Assembly (NCBI RefSeq): GCF_900129235.1
Contig: NZ_FQUV01000001.1
Coordinates: 248,001-312,000 of the forward strand
Source: Litoreibacter ascidiaceicola
GTDB taxonomy: Bacteria; Pseudomonadota; Alphaproteobacteria; Rhodobacterales; Rhodobacteraceae
Length of the DNA: 64,000 nt
Reading direction: 5' to 3'
Shown here piece by piece: positions 9,535-17,516 of the stretch. Within the stretch, counting starts at the first letter, position 1; every line of letters begins with the position of its first letter. Below the pieces are notes generated by a model that did no database searches, had not been told where the DNA came from, and was given only the letters and a program-made list of their open reading frames with translations. Both the position numbers and the translations under genes were made by a program.

Positions 9535-10316
9535 ATAAACAACGCATCGCGAAGCTTCTCTGCCCCCGATTGCAGCACCGGAAGCATGTCGCGCGCATGG
9601 GACAGGCTCATCCTTTGGGTCGGACCATGTACCGCCAACGAGGCGACGTAGCGCCCCGTCAAATCACGGATAGGCACCGCTACGGCGACCATATCATCCA
9701 GAAATTCTTCGTCATCTTCGGCATAGCCTTGCTTTGCGATCTGCTTCAGCTCCGCCATCAATGCCTCGGCTGACACATGGGTTTTGCGGGTATGGCCCGT
9801 CAAGTTCAGCGCAGTTACGAAGGCGACCCGCGCTTTCGGGGTCAACGAAGCCATGAACACCTTGCCCGACGCCGTGCAATGAAATGGCACATTCGTGCCC
9901 ACAGGCAGCTGAATGCGAAATGACCAGTCGGTATCCACACGGTCCAGATAACGCATCCCCGCCTCTTCCGGCACAACGTAGTTCACCGTTTCCCCAACCG
10001 TTTTGGCAATTTCCGACAGCACTTGGTGGCGCGCGATATTGGCCCAGCTTGCATGCAGCAACCCCGCCGACATCAGACGCGTGCGGCGTGCGGCGCGGTA
10101 GCCTTTGCCGTCACCGTCGCGCACCAAAAACCCCTCGGCCTCCAATGTGGTGCAAAGCCGATGCACGGTTTGCTTGGGCAATCCGACCGAAGCGTTCATC
10201 TCGGTCGGTGTCATGGCCTTGTCGCTATGCCCCAATGCTTCCAGCAATAACAACGTGCGCATATTTGTCGGGATACGCGCATCCGTGTCGGTCTGTTGAG
10301 TTCCGGTCGCTGACAT
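9531..10316 (-). CDS. IclR-family transcriptional regulator
   Basis: The ATG at 10316 is chosen because GGAGG sits 5-9 bases upstream; the open frame extends further but without such a site. The 261-aa product has an N-terminal winged helix-turn-helix (about residues 15-75, with MTPTEMNASVGLPKQTVHRL) and a C-terminal IclR effector domain (about 90-255, with YLDRVDTDWSFRIQLPVGT and PFHCTASGKVFMA). IclR proteins sense small aromatic, keto or sugar acids and bind short palindromes. It is divergent from the GMC/TerC/TRAP operon, and two related palindromes lie in the gap. It probably controls that operon and itself. Confidence 0.93.
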   Translation of the reverse strand: MSATGTQQTDTDARIPTNMRTLLLLEALGHSDKAMTPTEMNASVGLPKQTVHRLCTTLEAEGFLVRDGDGKGYRAARRTRLMSAGLLHASWANIARHQVLSEIAKTVGETVNYVVPEEAGMRYLDRVDTDWSFRIQLPVGTNVPFHCTASGKVFMASLTPKARVAFVTALNLTGHTRKTHVSAEALMAELKQIAKQGYAEDDEEFLDDMVAVAVPIRDLTGRYVASLAVHGPTQRMSLSHARDMLPVLQSGAEKLRDALFI

Positions 10317-10379
10317 AAGTCCTCCAAGGCAAACGCGCCTGAGACCTTCTCGCTCAGCCCGCCACGCAACCGAAAAATG

Positions 10380-10394
10380 GAAATCACTTGTTTC
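10380..10394. promoter_or_regulatory. Putative IclR operator, site 1
   Basis: GAAATCACTTGTTTC is an imperfect 15-bp palindrome in the gap between iclR and the GMC oxidoreductase gene. It matches site 2 at 11 of 15 positions, and the two start points are 51 bp apart, close to five helical turns. Assignment to IclR is inferred from position. Confidence 0.5.
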
Positions 10395-10430
10395 AGTCGC
10401 GAATCCCTGTAGGTTAAACCCATCAAAAAC

Positions 10431-10445
10431 GAGACCACAAGTCTC
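10431..10445. promoter_or_regulatory. Putative IclR operator, site 2
   Basis: GAGACCACAAGTCTC has perfect 5-bp arms around a 5-bp spacer. It lies 25 bases before the TTG start of the GMC oxidoreductase gene, where a bound repressor could block transcription. See site 1 for the related sequence. Confidence 0.55.
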
Positions 10446-10469
10446 AATTTTTGATATCTGGAGGGATTT

Positions 10470-12071
10470 TTGGAATTTGACTATGTGATTGTGGGCGCCG
10501 GCTCGGCTGGATGCGCTATTGCGAACCGCCTTTCCGAGAGCGGTAAACATAGCGTTGCCCTGCTCGAAGCAGGCGGGCGCGACAGCAATCCGTGGATCCA
10601 CATCCCCGTTGGCTATTTCAAAACCATGGATAACCCGAAAACGGACTGGCGCTACAAGGCGGCCAGCGATCCGGGCTTGAACGGGCGGTCTATCCCGTGG
10701 CCGCGTGGCCGTGTTCTGGGCGGTTCTTCCTCGATCAACGGTCTGCTATATGTGCGCGGTCAATCGCAAGATTACGATCATTGGGCCCAACTGGGAAATG
10801 CCGGATGGGACTGGGACCATGTCCTGCCCTACTTTAAGAAATCGGAAAACTGGCTTGGCGCAGACATTGGTGCGGACCGTGGAACTGGCGGACCTTTGCA
10901 AGTTTCCCCCACGCGCCTGAAGCGGGATATCGTGGACAAGTGGATCGACGCCGCCGAGGCCGCTGGCTATAAAAAGAACCCCGATTACAACGATGGCGAC
11001 CAAGAGGGCGTGGGCTATTTCCAACTCACGATGTCGAAGGGTCGCCGTTGCTCTTCGGCGGTGGCCTATTTGAAACCAGCCCGTGGTCGTCAAAACCTTG
11101 AGGTTATCACGCATGCCCAAGCCAAACGGCTCGTCCTTGATGGTAAACGGGTCGTCGGCGTGCAGGTTGACATCAACGGCCAGCACACCGAAATTCGCGC
11201 GCGACGGGAAGTTATTTTGTCAGCAGGATCAATAGGTTCCCCGCAAATCCTCATGTTGTCGGGCATCGGGGATGTGGACACGATCAAACCTCATGGCATC
11301 GACATGGTGCATGAGCTGAAGGGCGTCGGGCGCAACCTTCAAGATCACCTGCAAGCCCGTCCGGTGTTTAAAACGGACCTGTCGACCATCAACGTGGAAG
11401 TGTCCAACTACTTCAAGCAGGGTCTGATCGCGTTGGAATACGCGCTGAAACGCACCGGCCCGATGGCGATGGCCGCGAGCCTTGGCACCGGCTTTCTCAA
11501 GACAGAGCCACATATGGAGGTCCCCGACATCCAGTTTCACATACAGCCCTTTTCTGCGACGCATCCTGCGGAAGGCCCGCATAAATTCTCGGCCTTTACC
11601 GCGTCGGTCTTGCAACTGCGCCCCGAAAGCGCGGGCCATCTTGAGTTGAAATCGGCCAATTGGCAGGACCACCCCGCCATCCACCCGAATTATCTGGCGA
11701 CGGAAACCGACCAACGTACGATCGTGAAAGGCATCCAGATCGCCCGGCGCATCACAGAGTTCAGCCCGCTAAAAGAACATATTCTTGAGGAGTTTGCGCC
11801 GGGTCAGGACGTGGCCTTTAACGACTATGACGGCACCCTCGACTGGGCGCGCAACACCGCCGTTACGATCTACCACCCGACCGGGACCTGCAAGATGGGG
11901 CAAGACGACATGTCCGTCGTTGACGCGCGCTTACGGGTGCATGGCATCGAAGGTTTGCGGGTCGCGGACTGCTCCATCATGCCGACGATCGTGAGCGGCA
12001 ACACCAACGCGCCGGCGATCATGATCGGCGAGAAAGTCTCTGATATGATCCTTGAGGACACCGCAGCATGA
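10470..12071 (+). CDS. GMC-family FAD-dependent alcohol/choline-type dehydrogenase
   Basis: This flavoprotein oxidises an alcohol group. It starts at TTG (10470), with GGAGGG just upstream; the FAD-binding Rossmann motif begins almost at once (DYVIVGAGSAGCAIANRLSE), which leaves no room for a later start. Other GMC signatures are the ADP-ribose acidic end LLEAGG, GGSSSINGLLYVRGQ (about 80-94), the second GMC signature GSIGSPQILMLSGIG (about 253-267), and the C-terminal catalytic histidine region YHPTGTCKMG (about 470). The length of 533 aa is typical of choline dehydrogenase-like enzymes. It overlaps terC by ATGA and leads a cluster with a TRAP importer, so the alcohol is probably imported or formed from the imported substrate. 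Confidence 0.93.
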   Translation: MEFDYVIVGAGSAGCAIANRLSESGKHSVALLEAGGRDSNPWIHIPVGYFKTMDNPKTDWRYKAASDPGLNGRSIPWPRGRVLGGSSSINGLLYVRGQSQDYDHWAQLGNAGWDWDHVLPYFKKSENWLGADIGADRGTGGPLQVSPTRLKRDIVDKWIDAAEAAGYKKNPDYNDGDQEGVGYFQLTMSKGRRCSSAVAYLKPARGRQNLEVITHAQAKRLVLDGKRVVGVQVDINGQHTEIRARREVILSAGSIGSPQILMLSGIGDVDTIKPHGIDMVHELKGVGRNLQDHLQARPVFKTDLSTINVEVSNYFKQGLIALEYALKRTGPMAMAASLGTGFLKTEPHMEVPDIQFHIQPFSATHPAEGPHKFSAFTASVLQLRPESAGHLELKSANWQDHPAIHPNYLATETDQRTIVKGIQIARRITEFSPLKEHILEEFAPGQDVAFNDYDGTLDWARNTAVTIYHPTGTCKMGQDDMSVVDARLRVHGIEGLRVADCSIMPTIVSGNTNAPAIMIGEKVSDMILEDTAA

Positions 12072-12736
12072 TCGACACTTTACTGGATTTCGGCAAAATC
12101 GTCGTCGCTGACCTGATCCTGTCAGGCGACAACGCGTTGATCATCGGCATGGCGGCGGCAGGTCTTGCGCCTGAATTACGCAAGAAGGCCATTCTCTACG
12201 GCATGATCATCGCCGCTGTTTTGCGCATCGCCTTCGCTGTGGTCGCGACGAAACTGCTGGGCATTCCCGGCATCTTGTTTGTTGGCTCCCTGCTGCTGTT
12301 TTGGGTGTGCTGGCGGCTCTACACCGAAATTCGCGATAACGTAGATGAACAGGCCGAACTTGCGCTAGAGCGCGCCGAAGACCCGAACAGAGGCTATACC
12401 GGCAAGCCCACGCGGACGATGGCCTCGGCGCTGCTGTCGATCACCATCGCTGACGTCTCGATGTCGCTTGATAACGTGCTGGCCGTTGCCGCGATTGCCG
12501 ATGGCGACACCAATATGCTGATCTTCGGGCTTGGCCTTGCCATCGTGTTGATGGCCTTTGCCGCAACCATGATCATGAAACTGTTAACCCACTATCCTTG
12601 GATCAGCTGGCTGGGGCTGATCGTGCTGCTCTACGTGGCCGGCGAGATGTTCTACCGCGGCGTCTTTGACGCCAGTACCGGGATCGGCCCGATGATGGGC
12701 TGGATCGAAGGGTATGAGATGGGCAAGGGCCACTAG
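12068..12736 (+). CDS. TerC/YjbE-family integral membrane protein
   Basis: This 222-aa polytopic membrane protein has about seven hydrophobic segments and the two TerC hallmark motifs with acidic residues in membranes: DLILSGDNALIIGMA (about 14-28) and SITIADVSMSLDNVLAVAA (about 124-142). Members transport or sense metal ions such as Mn2+ and are often linked to metal supply for secreted proteins. The start overlaps the GMC stop (ATGA), so it belongs to the operon, though its tie to alcohol oxidation is not obvious. Confidence 0.9.
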   Translation: MIDTLLDFGKIVVADLILSGDNALIIGMAAAGLAPELRKKAILYGMIIAAVLRIAFAVVATKLLGIPGILFVGSLLLFWVCWRLYTEIRDNVDEQAELALERAEDPNRGYTGKPTRTMASALLSITIADVSMSLDNVLAVAAIADGDTNMLIFGLGLAIVLMAFAATMIMKLLTHYPWISWLGLIVLLYVAGEMFYRGVFDASTGIGPMMGWIEGYEMGKGH

Positions 12737-12800
12737 CCCCTGCTCGCAGAATTCAACCACCGCACCTTGGAGGAGGAGCGCGGTGACCCGTTGAAGAAAA

Positions 12801-12830
12801 GGCGGCTCGGGATGCCTTCCCCGATCCGCC
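12801..12830 (+). terminator. Hairpin between terC and the TRAP binding-protein gene
   Basis: GGCGGCTCGGG and CCCGATCCGCC form an 11-bp stem with one mismatch and an 8-nt loop. There is no U-tract, so it may protect the mRNA or attenuate transcription rather than end it. It lies 40 bases before the dctP start. Confidence 0.4.
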
Positions 12831-12870
12831 AAAGATGAAGCAGAAGGCTTGGACCTTAAGGGAGGACCTT

Positions 12871-13974
12871 ATGTTGAACTTGAAAACCATCACGGCAGGC
12901 GCGCTAGGCTTGTCGATGTTGGCCTCGGCGGCATTTGCCGAGACCACAATTCGCGTGCAGTCGGTTATTCCGTCATCTGCGGATGAAATCGTCATGCTGA
13001 AAGACTTCGCCGAAGACGTGAAAGCGTTGACCGACGGTGAAGTCGTCATCGAAGTGCTGCCCGCAGGCTCCGTCGTGGGCGTGCAGGAAACGCTGGACGC
13101 GGTTGACGCGGGCCTGATCGAGGGCGGCTTCGCTTGGACGCATTACTGGTCCGGCAAGCACCCCGCCGCCATGCTCTTCGGCTCGCCTGTGGCCGGTGCC
13201 GGTGTCGGCATCGACAACATCGCGTTCATGTCGTGGTTCCTGAATGCAGGCGGCAAGGAGCTGTATGACCAGCTGTGGGTCGAGATGGGCGTGAACGTCA
13301 AAGGCTTCATGCTGCAACCGGTTGGCCCAGAGGCTCTGGGTTGGTTCAAAGAACCCATCGAGACCATGGCCGACTTCCGCAAATACCGCTTCAGGACACC
13401 TCCGGGCATTCCGGGCCAGACCTATAAGGACATCGGCGTGGCCTCGGTTGCCATGGGCGGTGGGGACATCCTGCCCGCGCTGGAAAAAGGCACAATCGAC
13501 GCGGCGGAATGGTGCTGCCCTAAGCCTGACAGCGTCTTTGGTTTCCAGAAAGTCCTGAAGCATTACTACCTTCAAGGCTTGCACCAAGTGGTTGTGAACG
13601 CTGATCTTTACATCAATGGCGACGTCTAAAAATCCTTGACACCCTTGCAGCAGAAAGCCATCGAAGTGGCCGCCAACGCGTCGCTGATGAAGTCCATGGC
13701 CTACCGCATCCGCGAAAACGGGCTGGCACTGGACAAGCTGGTGAACGAGGACGGCGTGATCTTGCATGACACGCCTGCCGACTACTTCACCGAGTATATG
13801 GCCGCTGCCAACAAGGCTCTGGAAACCAACGCCGCCGACAACGCGTTCTTTGCGGAAGTGTGGCAGTCTCAGAAGGACTTCGCACGGACCGCAGTTCCGT
13901 TCTGGGCCGGTGCACAGACCTCCAACGCCAATCTGGGCCGCGCCTATGCGGCTGAACTGGCTGCAGGCAAGTAA
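12871..13974 (+). pseudogene. TRAP transporter substrate-binding protein (DctP family), interrupted by an in-frame stop
   Basis: The periplasmic binding protein of the TRAP importer starts at ATG 12871 behind AGGGAGGACC and has a signal peptide ending ASAAFA. The TakP-like DctP fold is readable through QPVGPEALGWF, FRTPPGIPGQTYKDIG and EWCCPKPDSVFGFQKV. The frame reads GAC GTC TAA AAA TCC TTG (TAA at 13627-13629), then continues in the same frame with LTPLQQKAIEVAANASL and a normal C-terminus to 13974. Without the stop the product would be 367 aa, normal for the family. One base change (for example Tyr TAC/TAT to TAA) explains it. The two remaining frames look otherwise intact, so the event is recent, strain-specific, or a sequence error. 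A truncated 252-aa protein would lack the C-terminal helices and probably not work. Confidence 0.9.
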
Positions 13975-14055
13975 CGCCTGACCTTCCCTGCCCGCGTCAC
14001 GTATTGCGGGCAGGACCTCAAACGTCACGGCCTTATCGCCAAGGGGAACAGTCCC

Positions 14056-14685
14056 ATGATCAACGAAGATCAAGACAAGATCGACTTCTCGGAATACGAG
14101 AATGTCGGCGACGAGCTTCTCGCGGATGCGGGCGGAGCCGTGGGCAAGAAACTGCCCGACGACATGCACCCCCTTGCCCGCAAGGCCATTTACGCCATCG
14201 ACAATTTCTCCAATTGGCAAGGCCGGATCGCCTGCTTGCTGGTGGTGCCGATCATCTTCGGGATGTTCTACGAGGTTATCGCGCGCAGCTTCTTTCTTGC
14301 GCCCACGTTATGGGCCTATGATCTATCTCGCATCCTTTACGGCGTGTCCTTCATGCTGGGGGCTGCCTACGCGCTGATGCGCGGGTTGCACATCCGAGCC
14401 GACTTCCTTTACCGCGGCTTCACCGAGCGCACGCAAGGCCGCGTCGACCTGATCCTTTATCTCGTGCTGTTCATGCCCTCGATGATGTTCTTCCTGAAAG
14501 CCGGTTACGACTTCTCGCTAAAGTCCTTCCTTCAGGGCGAGCGTGCGGGCGACAGCACCTGGGCGCCCATCGTGTGGCCCGTCAAAATCGCTCTGACCAC
14601 CGGTGTGTTTTTCCTCTGCATCCAAGGCGTGTCTGAAATACTCAAATCGTGGTACGCCGCGACCCGTGGAAAGTGGCCGGTCTAA
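14056..14685 (+). CDS. TRAP transporter small permease (DctQ family)
   Basis: This is the small membrane subunit of the TRAP importer. Residues 1-55 form an acidic cytoplasmic extension (MINEDQDKIDFSEYENVGDE), longer than in many DctQ proteins. Four hydrophobic segments follow, from about residue 55 to 205. The motif MLGAAYALMRGLHIRADF (about 100-117) is typical of DctQ. The gene overlaps the large permease by TAATG and lies 81 bases after the binding-protein gene, so the three parts form one transport operon. Confidence 0.92.
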   Translation: MINEDQDKIDFSEYENVGDELLADAGGAVGKKLPDDMHPLARKAIYAIDNFSNWQGRIACLLVVPIIFGMFYEVIARSFFLAPTLWAYDLSRILYGVSFMLGAAYALMRGLHIRADFLYRGFTERTQGRVDLILYLVLFMPSMMFFLKAGYDFSLKSFLQGERAGDSTWAPIVWPVKIALTTGVFFLCIQGVSEILKSWYAATRGKWPV

Positions 14686-16016
14686 TGGAATTCTCTAATG
14701 AAATAATTGGCCTGTTCATGATCGGGGCAATGCTGTTCGCGATTTTCATCGGCTTCCCCATTTCCTTCACCCTGATCTTCCTTGGTGTCGTCTTCGGCGC
14801 GTGGGGATTTGGAGTAAAGCTGACCATCTTCCTGATGACCCTGCAATTCTACAACTCGATGATGGAGCAGACCCTCGCGGCTGTCCCGTTATTTGTCTTC
14901 ATGGGCTTTATGATGGAACAGGCAGGCTTGATGGAACGCCTCTTCGCGGCGATCCAGATGATGCTGGCCCGCATGAAAGGCTCGCTTTATGTGGCCGTGC
15001 TGTTCGTCTCCGTGGTCTTTGGCGCAGCAACGGGCATCGTGGGGGCTTCGGTCACCATTCTGGGCATCATGGCGGCGAAAACCATGAATCGCTCCGGCTA
15101 TGACGTGCGGCTGGCCGCAGGGACGATCACGGCGGGCGGAACCTTGGGCATCCTGATCCCGCCGTCGATTATGCTGGTGGTCATGGGCCCTGTGCTGGAA
15201 ATCCCGGTCACCGACCTGTTCGCCGCCGCGATCATTCCGGGCGTCATGATGGCTGCGCTATACCTGATCTATGCGGTCGGGCGCTGCTGGATAAACCCCA
15301 AGCTTGGCCCGCCCTTGCCGGAAGAGCTGATCGAGCCGGACAAAAGCAAGATCGCTTGGGAACTGCTTTGGGGGTTTGTGCCACCCACGATCCTGATCGC
15401 CTTCGCGCTCGGCTCGATCCTGTTCGGGTTGGCCACGCCCACCGAGGGCGCAGGTATGGGCGCGTTCGGCTCCATCCTGCTGGCGATGGGTTACCGCAAG
15501 TTCACGCTGAAAGGCTTCTACGACGCGTTGATCAAAACCTTGGAAATCTCGGTGCTGATCCTGTTCCTTGTGGCGGCGTCCAACTTCTTTGGCGCGGTGT
15601 TCTCCCGCCTTGGTACGCCAACAATGATCACCGAGCTGTTGCTGAACCTCGACGTGTCGGCATCCGTGGTGGTGATCTTGATCCTCGCGCTGGTTTTCGT
15701 GCTGGGCTGGCCGCTGGAATGGGTGCCGATTGTGCTGATCATCCTGCCGATCCTCGCACCTGTGCTGCTGGAGTTGCAGGTCGACATGCTGTGGTTCGCG
15801 ATCCTTGTGGCGGTCTGTCTGCAAACCGCGTGGCTCAGTCCGCCCGTGGCGCTATCGGCCTACTTTCTGAAAGGCGTGGTGCCGGAGTGGGACCTAAAGG
15901 ACATCTATCTGGGCATGATGCAGTTCATGGTGATCCAGCTGGTCGGCCTCGGGATGGTTTTCGCCTTCCCCGCTATCGCGACGTGGTTGCCGGTGTATCT
16001 GTACGGCGGCGGCTGA
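14685..16016 (+). CDS. TRAP transporter large permease (DctM family)
   Basis: This is the 12-segment ion-coupled translocation subunit, about 443 aa from ATG 14685. The start overlaps the dctQ stop; the longer reading from 14649 adds nothing family-like. Typical DctM stretches are visible: AAVPLFVFMGFMMEQAG, AGTITAGGTLGILIPPSIM (substrate-path glycine/proline motif) and LATPTEGAGMGAFGSILLA. It faces a convergent K+ channel gene. The substrate is unknown; the TakP-like binding protein suggests an organic acid. Confidence 0.94.
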   Translation: MEFSNEIIGLFMIGAMLFAIFIGFPISFTLIFLGVVFGAWGFGVKLTIFLMTLQFYNSMMEQTLAAVPLFVFMGFMMEQAGLMERLFAAIQMMLARMKGSLYVAVLFVSVVFGAATGIVGASVTILGIMAAKTMNRSGYDVRLAAGTITAGGTLGILIPPSIMLVVMGPVLEIPVTDLFAAAIIPGVMMAALYLIYAVGRCWINPKLGPPLPEELIEPDKSKIAWELLWGFVPPTILIAFALGSILFGLATPTEGAGMGAFGSILLAMGYRKFTLKGFYDALIKTLEISVLILFLVAASNFFGAVFSRLGTPTMITELLLNLDVSASVVVILILALVFVLGWPLEWVPIVLIILPILAPVLLELQVDMLWFAILVAVCLQTAWLSPPVALSAYFLKGVVPEWDLKDIYLGMMQFMVIQLVGLGMVFAFPAIATWLPVYLYGGG

Positions 16017-16026
16017 CCCCCGTTTC

Positions 16027-16060
16027 GTTCCGGCAACGAAGCATCTAGCGTTGCCGGAAC
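16027..16060. terminator. Bidirectional hairpin between convergent dctM and the K+ channel gene
   Basis: GTTCCGGCAACG and CGTTGCCGGAAC are perfect 12-bp arms with a 10-nt loop. The right arm encodes the last residues of the K+ channel (RFRQR) and the stop lies in the loop. There is no U-tract on either strand. The site sits between convergent genes, where a transcription stop is expected. Confidence 0.5.
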
Positions 16061-16467
16061 CGAACAACATCCAGAACTTCGACCAAAAACGCGGTGAACA
16101 GGCCAAACACCAACAGCCCGTTTGTGGCCGTCATCCCGGCCAGCAAACGCCAGTTCTCGTCAATCACGACGTCGCCGTAACCAACAGTCGTGAACGATAC
16201 GATCGCGAAGTAGAGCGCGGTTTCGAGGCGATCAAACAGGCCGATATAAAGATAAACCCCTGCCCATCCCCAAATCGACAAGGTCAGCACCGTCAATATC
16301 CAGAACAGTGCGATGATCAACACGACAAGGGTCTGGACCGCACGGCCTTTGCGCCGCAGGCGGGCATCAACCTTGCGGAGCGCCCGTCCGGCAATTTCGA
16401 ACAACCACGCTGCGATTAGCATCGAGATTATGATCACCACGGATCCGACAAACAAAGCTTTAATCAA
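16045..16467 (-). CDS. Small two-TM potassium channel
   Basis: This 140-aa protein has an N-terminal hydrophobic segment, a basic cytoplasmic loop (RALRKVDARLRRKGRAVQ), a second membrane helix, the pore helix and the selectivity filter TTVGYGD (about 93-99), then a last helix. It matches the Ion_trans_2 pore module without any ligand-binding or RCK domain. The start is TTG at 16467, with AGGGA about 10 bases upstream. A GTG further in (16443) cannot be excluded. Confidence 0.85.
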   Translation of the reverse strand: MIKALFVGSVVIIISMLIAAWLFEIAGRALRKVDARLRRKGRAVQTLVVLIIALFWILTVLTLSIWGWAGVYLYIGLFDRLETALYFAIVSFTTVGYGDVVIDENWRLLAGMTATNGLLVFGLFTAFLVEVLDVVRFRQR

Positions 16468-16478
16468 CGGTGCCAGTT

Positions 16479-16515
16479 CCCTGATCTTCCAAAACCTAAA
16501 TCACTTGGATCAGGG
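16479..16515. other. Inverted repeat upstream of the K+ channel gene
   Basis: CCCTGATC (16479-16486) and GATCAGGG (16508-16515) can pair, and CCAA/TTGG extends the stem after a 2-nt bulge. It lies after the DUF442 gene on the minus strand and just before the channel start. It could end transcription of the first or be a regulatory site for the second. Confidence 0.35.
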
Positions 16516-16566
16516 TAACGTCACTGTCGCAGGCATGCCACCAGATATAGCCAGCAATGCAGATCC

Positions 16567-16908
16567 TCAGGCTTCTTTCGCCATTAATGCGTTGACCAGC
16601 GCTTCGCACCGCGCTCCGGTTTCGCAATAGGCCAGGATGGGGTGAGGCAGCGTTTTCATCAACGCGGCCATCGCATCGACGTCATCCGCCGTTGGACCAC
16701 TCATATCAATCGGCAAATATGCAGCCTCCATCCCGGCATAGACCGCGGCTTGGCGCATTTCCTCAAACAGGCTTTGATCAATCGCTTCGCCGTCTGGGCG
16801 GTTGCTGACAATCGAGTTGAAGCCAAGCGTATGGATCAACGCCAAATCCTTGGCAGATGGTTGCGCACAGACACTGATTTCAGGCGTTATCTTTCGGGTC
16901 TTCACCAT
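16567..16908 (-). CDS. DUF442/TIGR01244 sulfurtransferase-phosphatase-like protein
   Basis: This 113-aa single-domain protein belongs to the dual-specificity-phosphatase-like DUF442 family, known as the N-terminal half of Blh (beta-lactamase-like hydrolase) proteins. The P-loop CETGARC (about 95-101, the Cys-x5-Arg active site) and the opening KITPEISVCAQPSAKDL are characteristic. Relatives act in sulfide oxidation or biofilm-linked regulation; the role here is unknown. The start ATG has GAGGA upstream. It stands alone after the phasin gene. Confidence 0.85.
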   Translation of the reverse strand: MVKTRKITPEISVCAQPSAKDLALIHTLGFNSIVSNRPDGEAIDQSLFEEMRQAAVYAGMEAAYLPIDMSGPTADDVDAMAALMKTLPHPILAYCETGARCEALVNALMAKEA

Positions 16909-16973
16909 AGGGTAGTCCTCCGCTTGGAACTGCGGGAAACCCCGCGTGATGCTGCAATTTCACAAGTGCTAGC

Positions 16974-17025
16974 ATCACGCCGCCGGGCGATCCTTAATCT
17001 ATATCAAATACCAATGCGGCGTGAT
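16974..17025. other. Long-loop inverted repeat downstream of the phasin gene
   Basis: ATCACGCCGC and GCGGCGTGAT are perfect 10-bp arms around an AT-rich 32-nt loop. It begins 10 bases after the phasin stop on the minus strand. It could be the phasin terminator or a protein-binding site for the gene at 16908. Confidence 0.4.
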
Positions 17026-17035
17026 CGCGCCCAAT

Positions 17036-17392
17036 CTAGTCGGGCATTATTTTGGTGGCAGGCATCTTCGCCATGGCGACTTTGCCCAGTTCGACCAGCT
17101 TGCCCGTTTCGGCAGAGTACTGATCCACCGCTTTCTGCACGAACTCCGCCTGAATATGCTGAACCTGCGCCAGTGATTTTGCATGCAAAATCTGATGCTG
17201 AGTCTTTACGTCTTCTTTCACACGATCAGCGACAAAGCTTAGAACTTCAGAGCCGAGATCGCTCATCGCTTCCAGCCATGCCGTCCCCATCGTGGAGGTC
17301 GAGGCAAAGCCCGCGCTTTGCATATCGCGGATTGCGGCAAGCGCCGGATTGTCTAAGGCGGGTTTGGTTGTAGATGTTGTTTTGGCAGCCAT
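17036..17392 (-). CDS. Phasin family protein
   Basis: Phasins coat polyhydroxyalkanoate granules. This 118-aa protein is low in aromatic residues and strongly helical after a Thr/Lys-rich N-terminus. It has the phasin-like run FASTSTMGTAWLEAMSDLG and a coiled-coil stretch around DVKTQHQILHAKSLAQVQHI (about 60-80). Relatives in Rhodobacteraceae are 110-150 aa. No PHA synthase or depolymerase lies in the window. The upstream region on the minus strand contains the TGC-rich run CTGCAACTGCC (17414-17424), reminiscent of PhaR sites, though this is weak evidence. Confidence 0.82.
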   Translation of the reverse strand: MAAKTTSTTKPALDNPALAAIRDMQSAGFASTSTMGTAWLEAMSDLGSEVLSFVADRVKEDVKTQHQILHAKSLAQVQHIQAEFVQKAVDQYSAETGKLVELGKVAMAKMPATKIMPD

Positions 17393-17516
17393 GGTGCAGT
17401 CTCCTGGGTAAAAGGCAGTTGCAGTATTTCACCTTTATACAAAATGCTCTTTGATTTTGGTCAAGGTCACCTTTGCCATCCCCTGCCAGAATGGGTTTTT
17501 AGGAGGAAACCCGCCG

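Noticed and set aside
12973-14220. 415-codon minus-strand frame opposite dctP and dctQ
   Set aside because: It reads through the complement of TRAP genes; the plus-strand genes have family matches and ribosome-binding sites, this has neither.
17414-17424. PhaR operator upstream of the phasin gene
   Set aside because: CTGCAACTGCC is TGC-rich, but one short run without a second copy is not enough to call a site.
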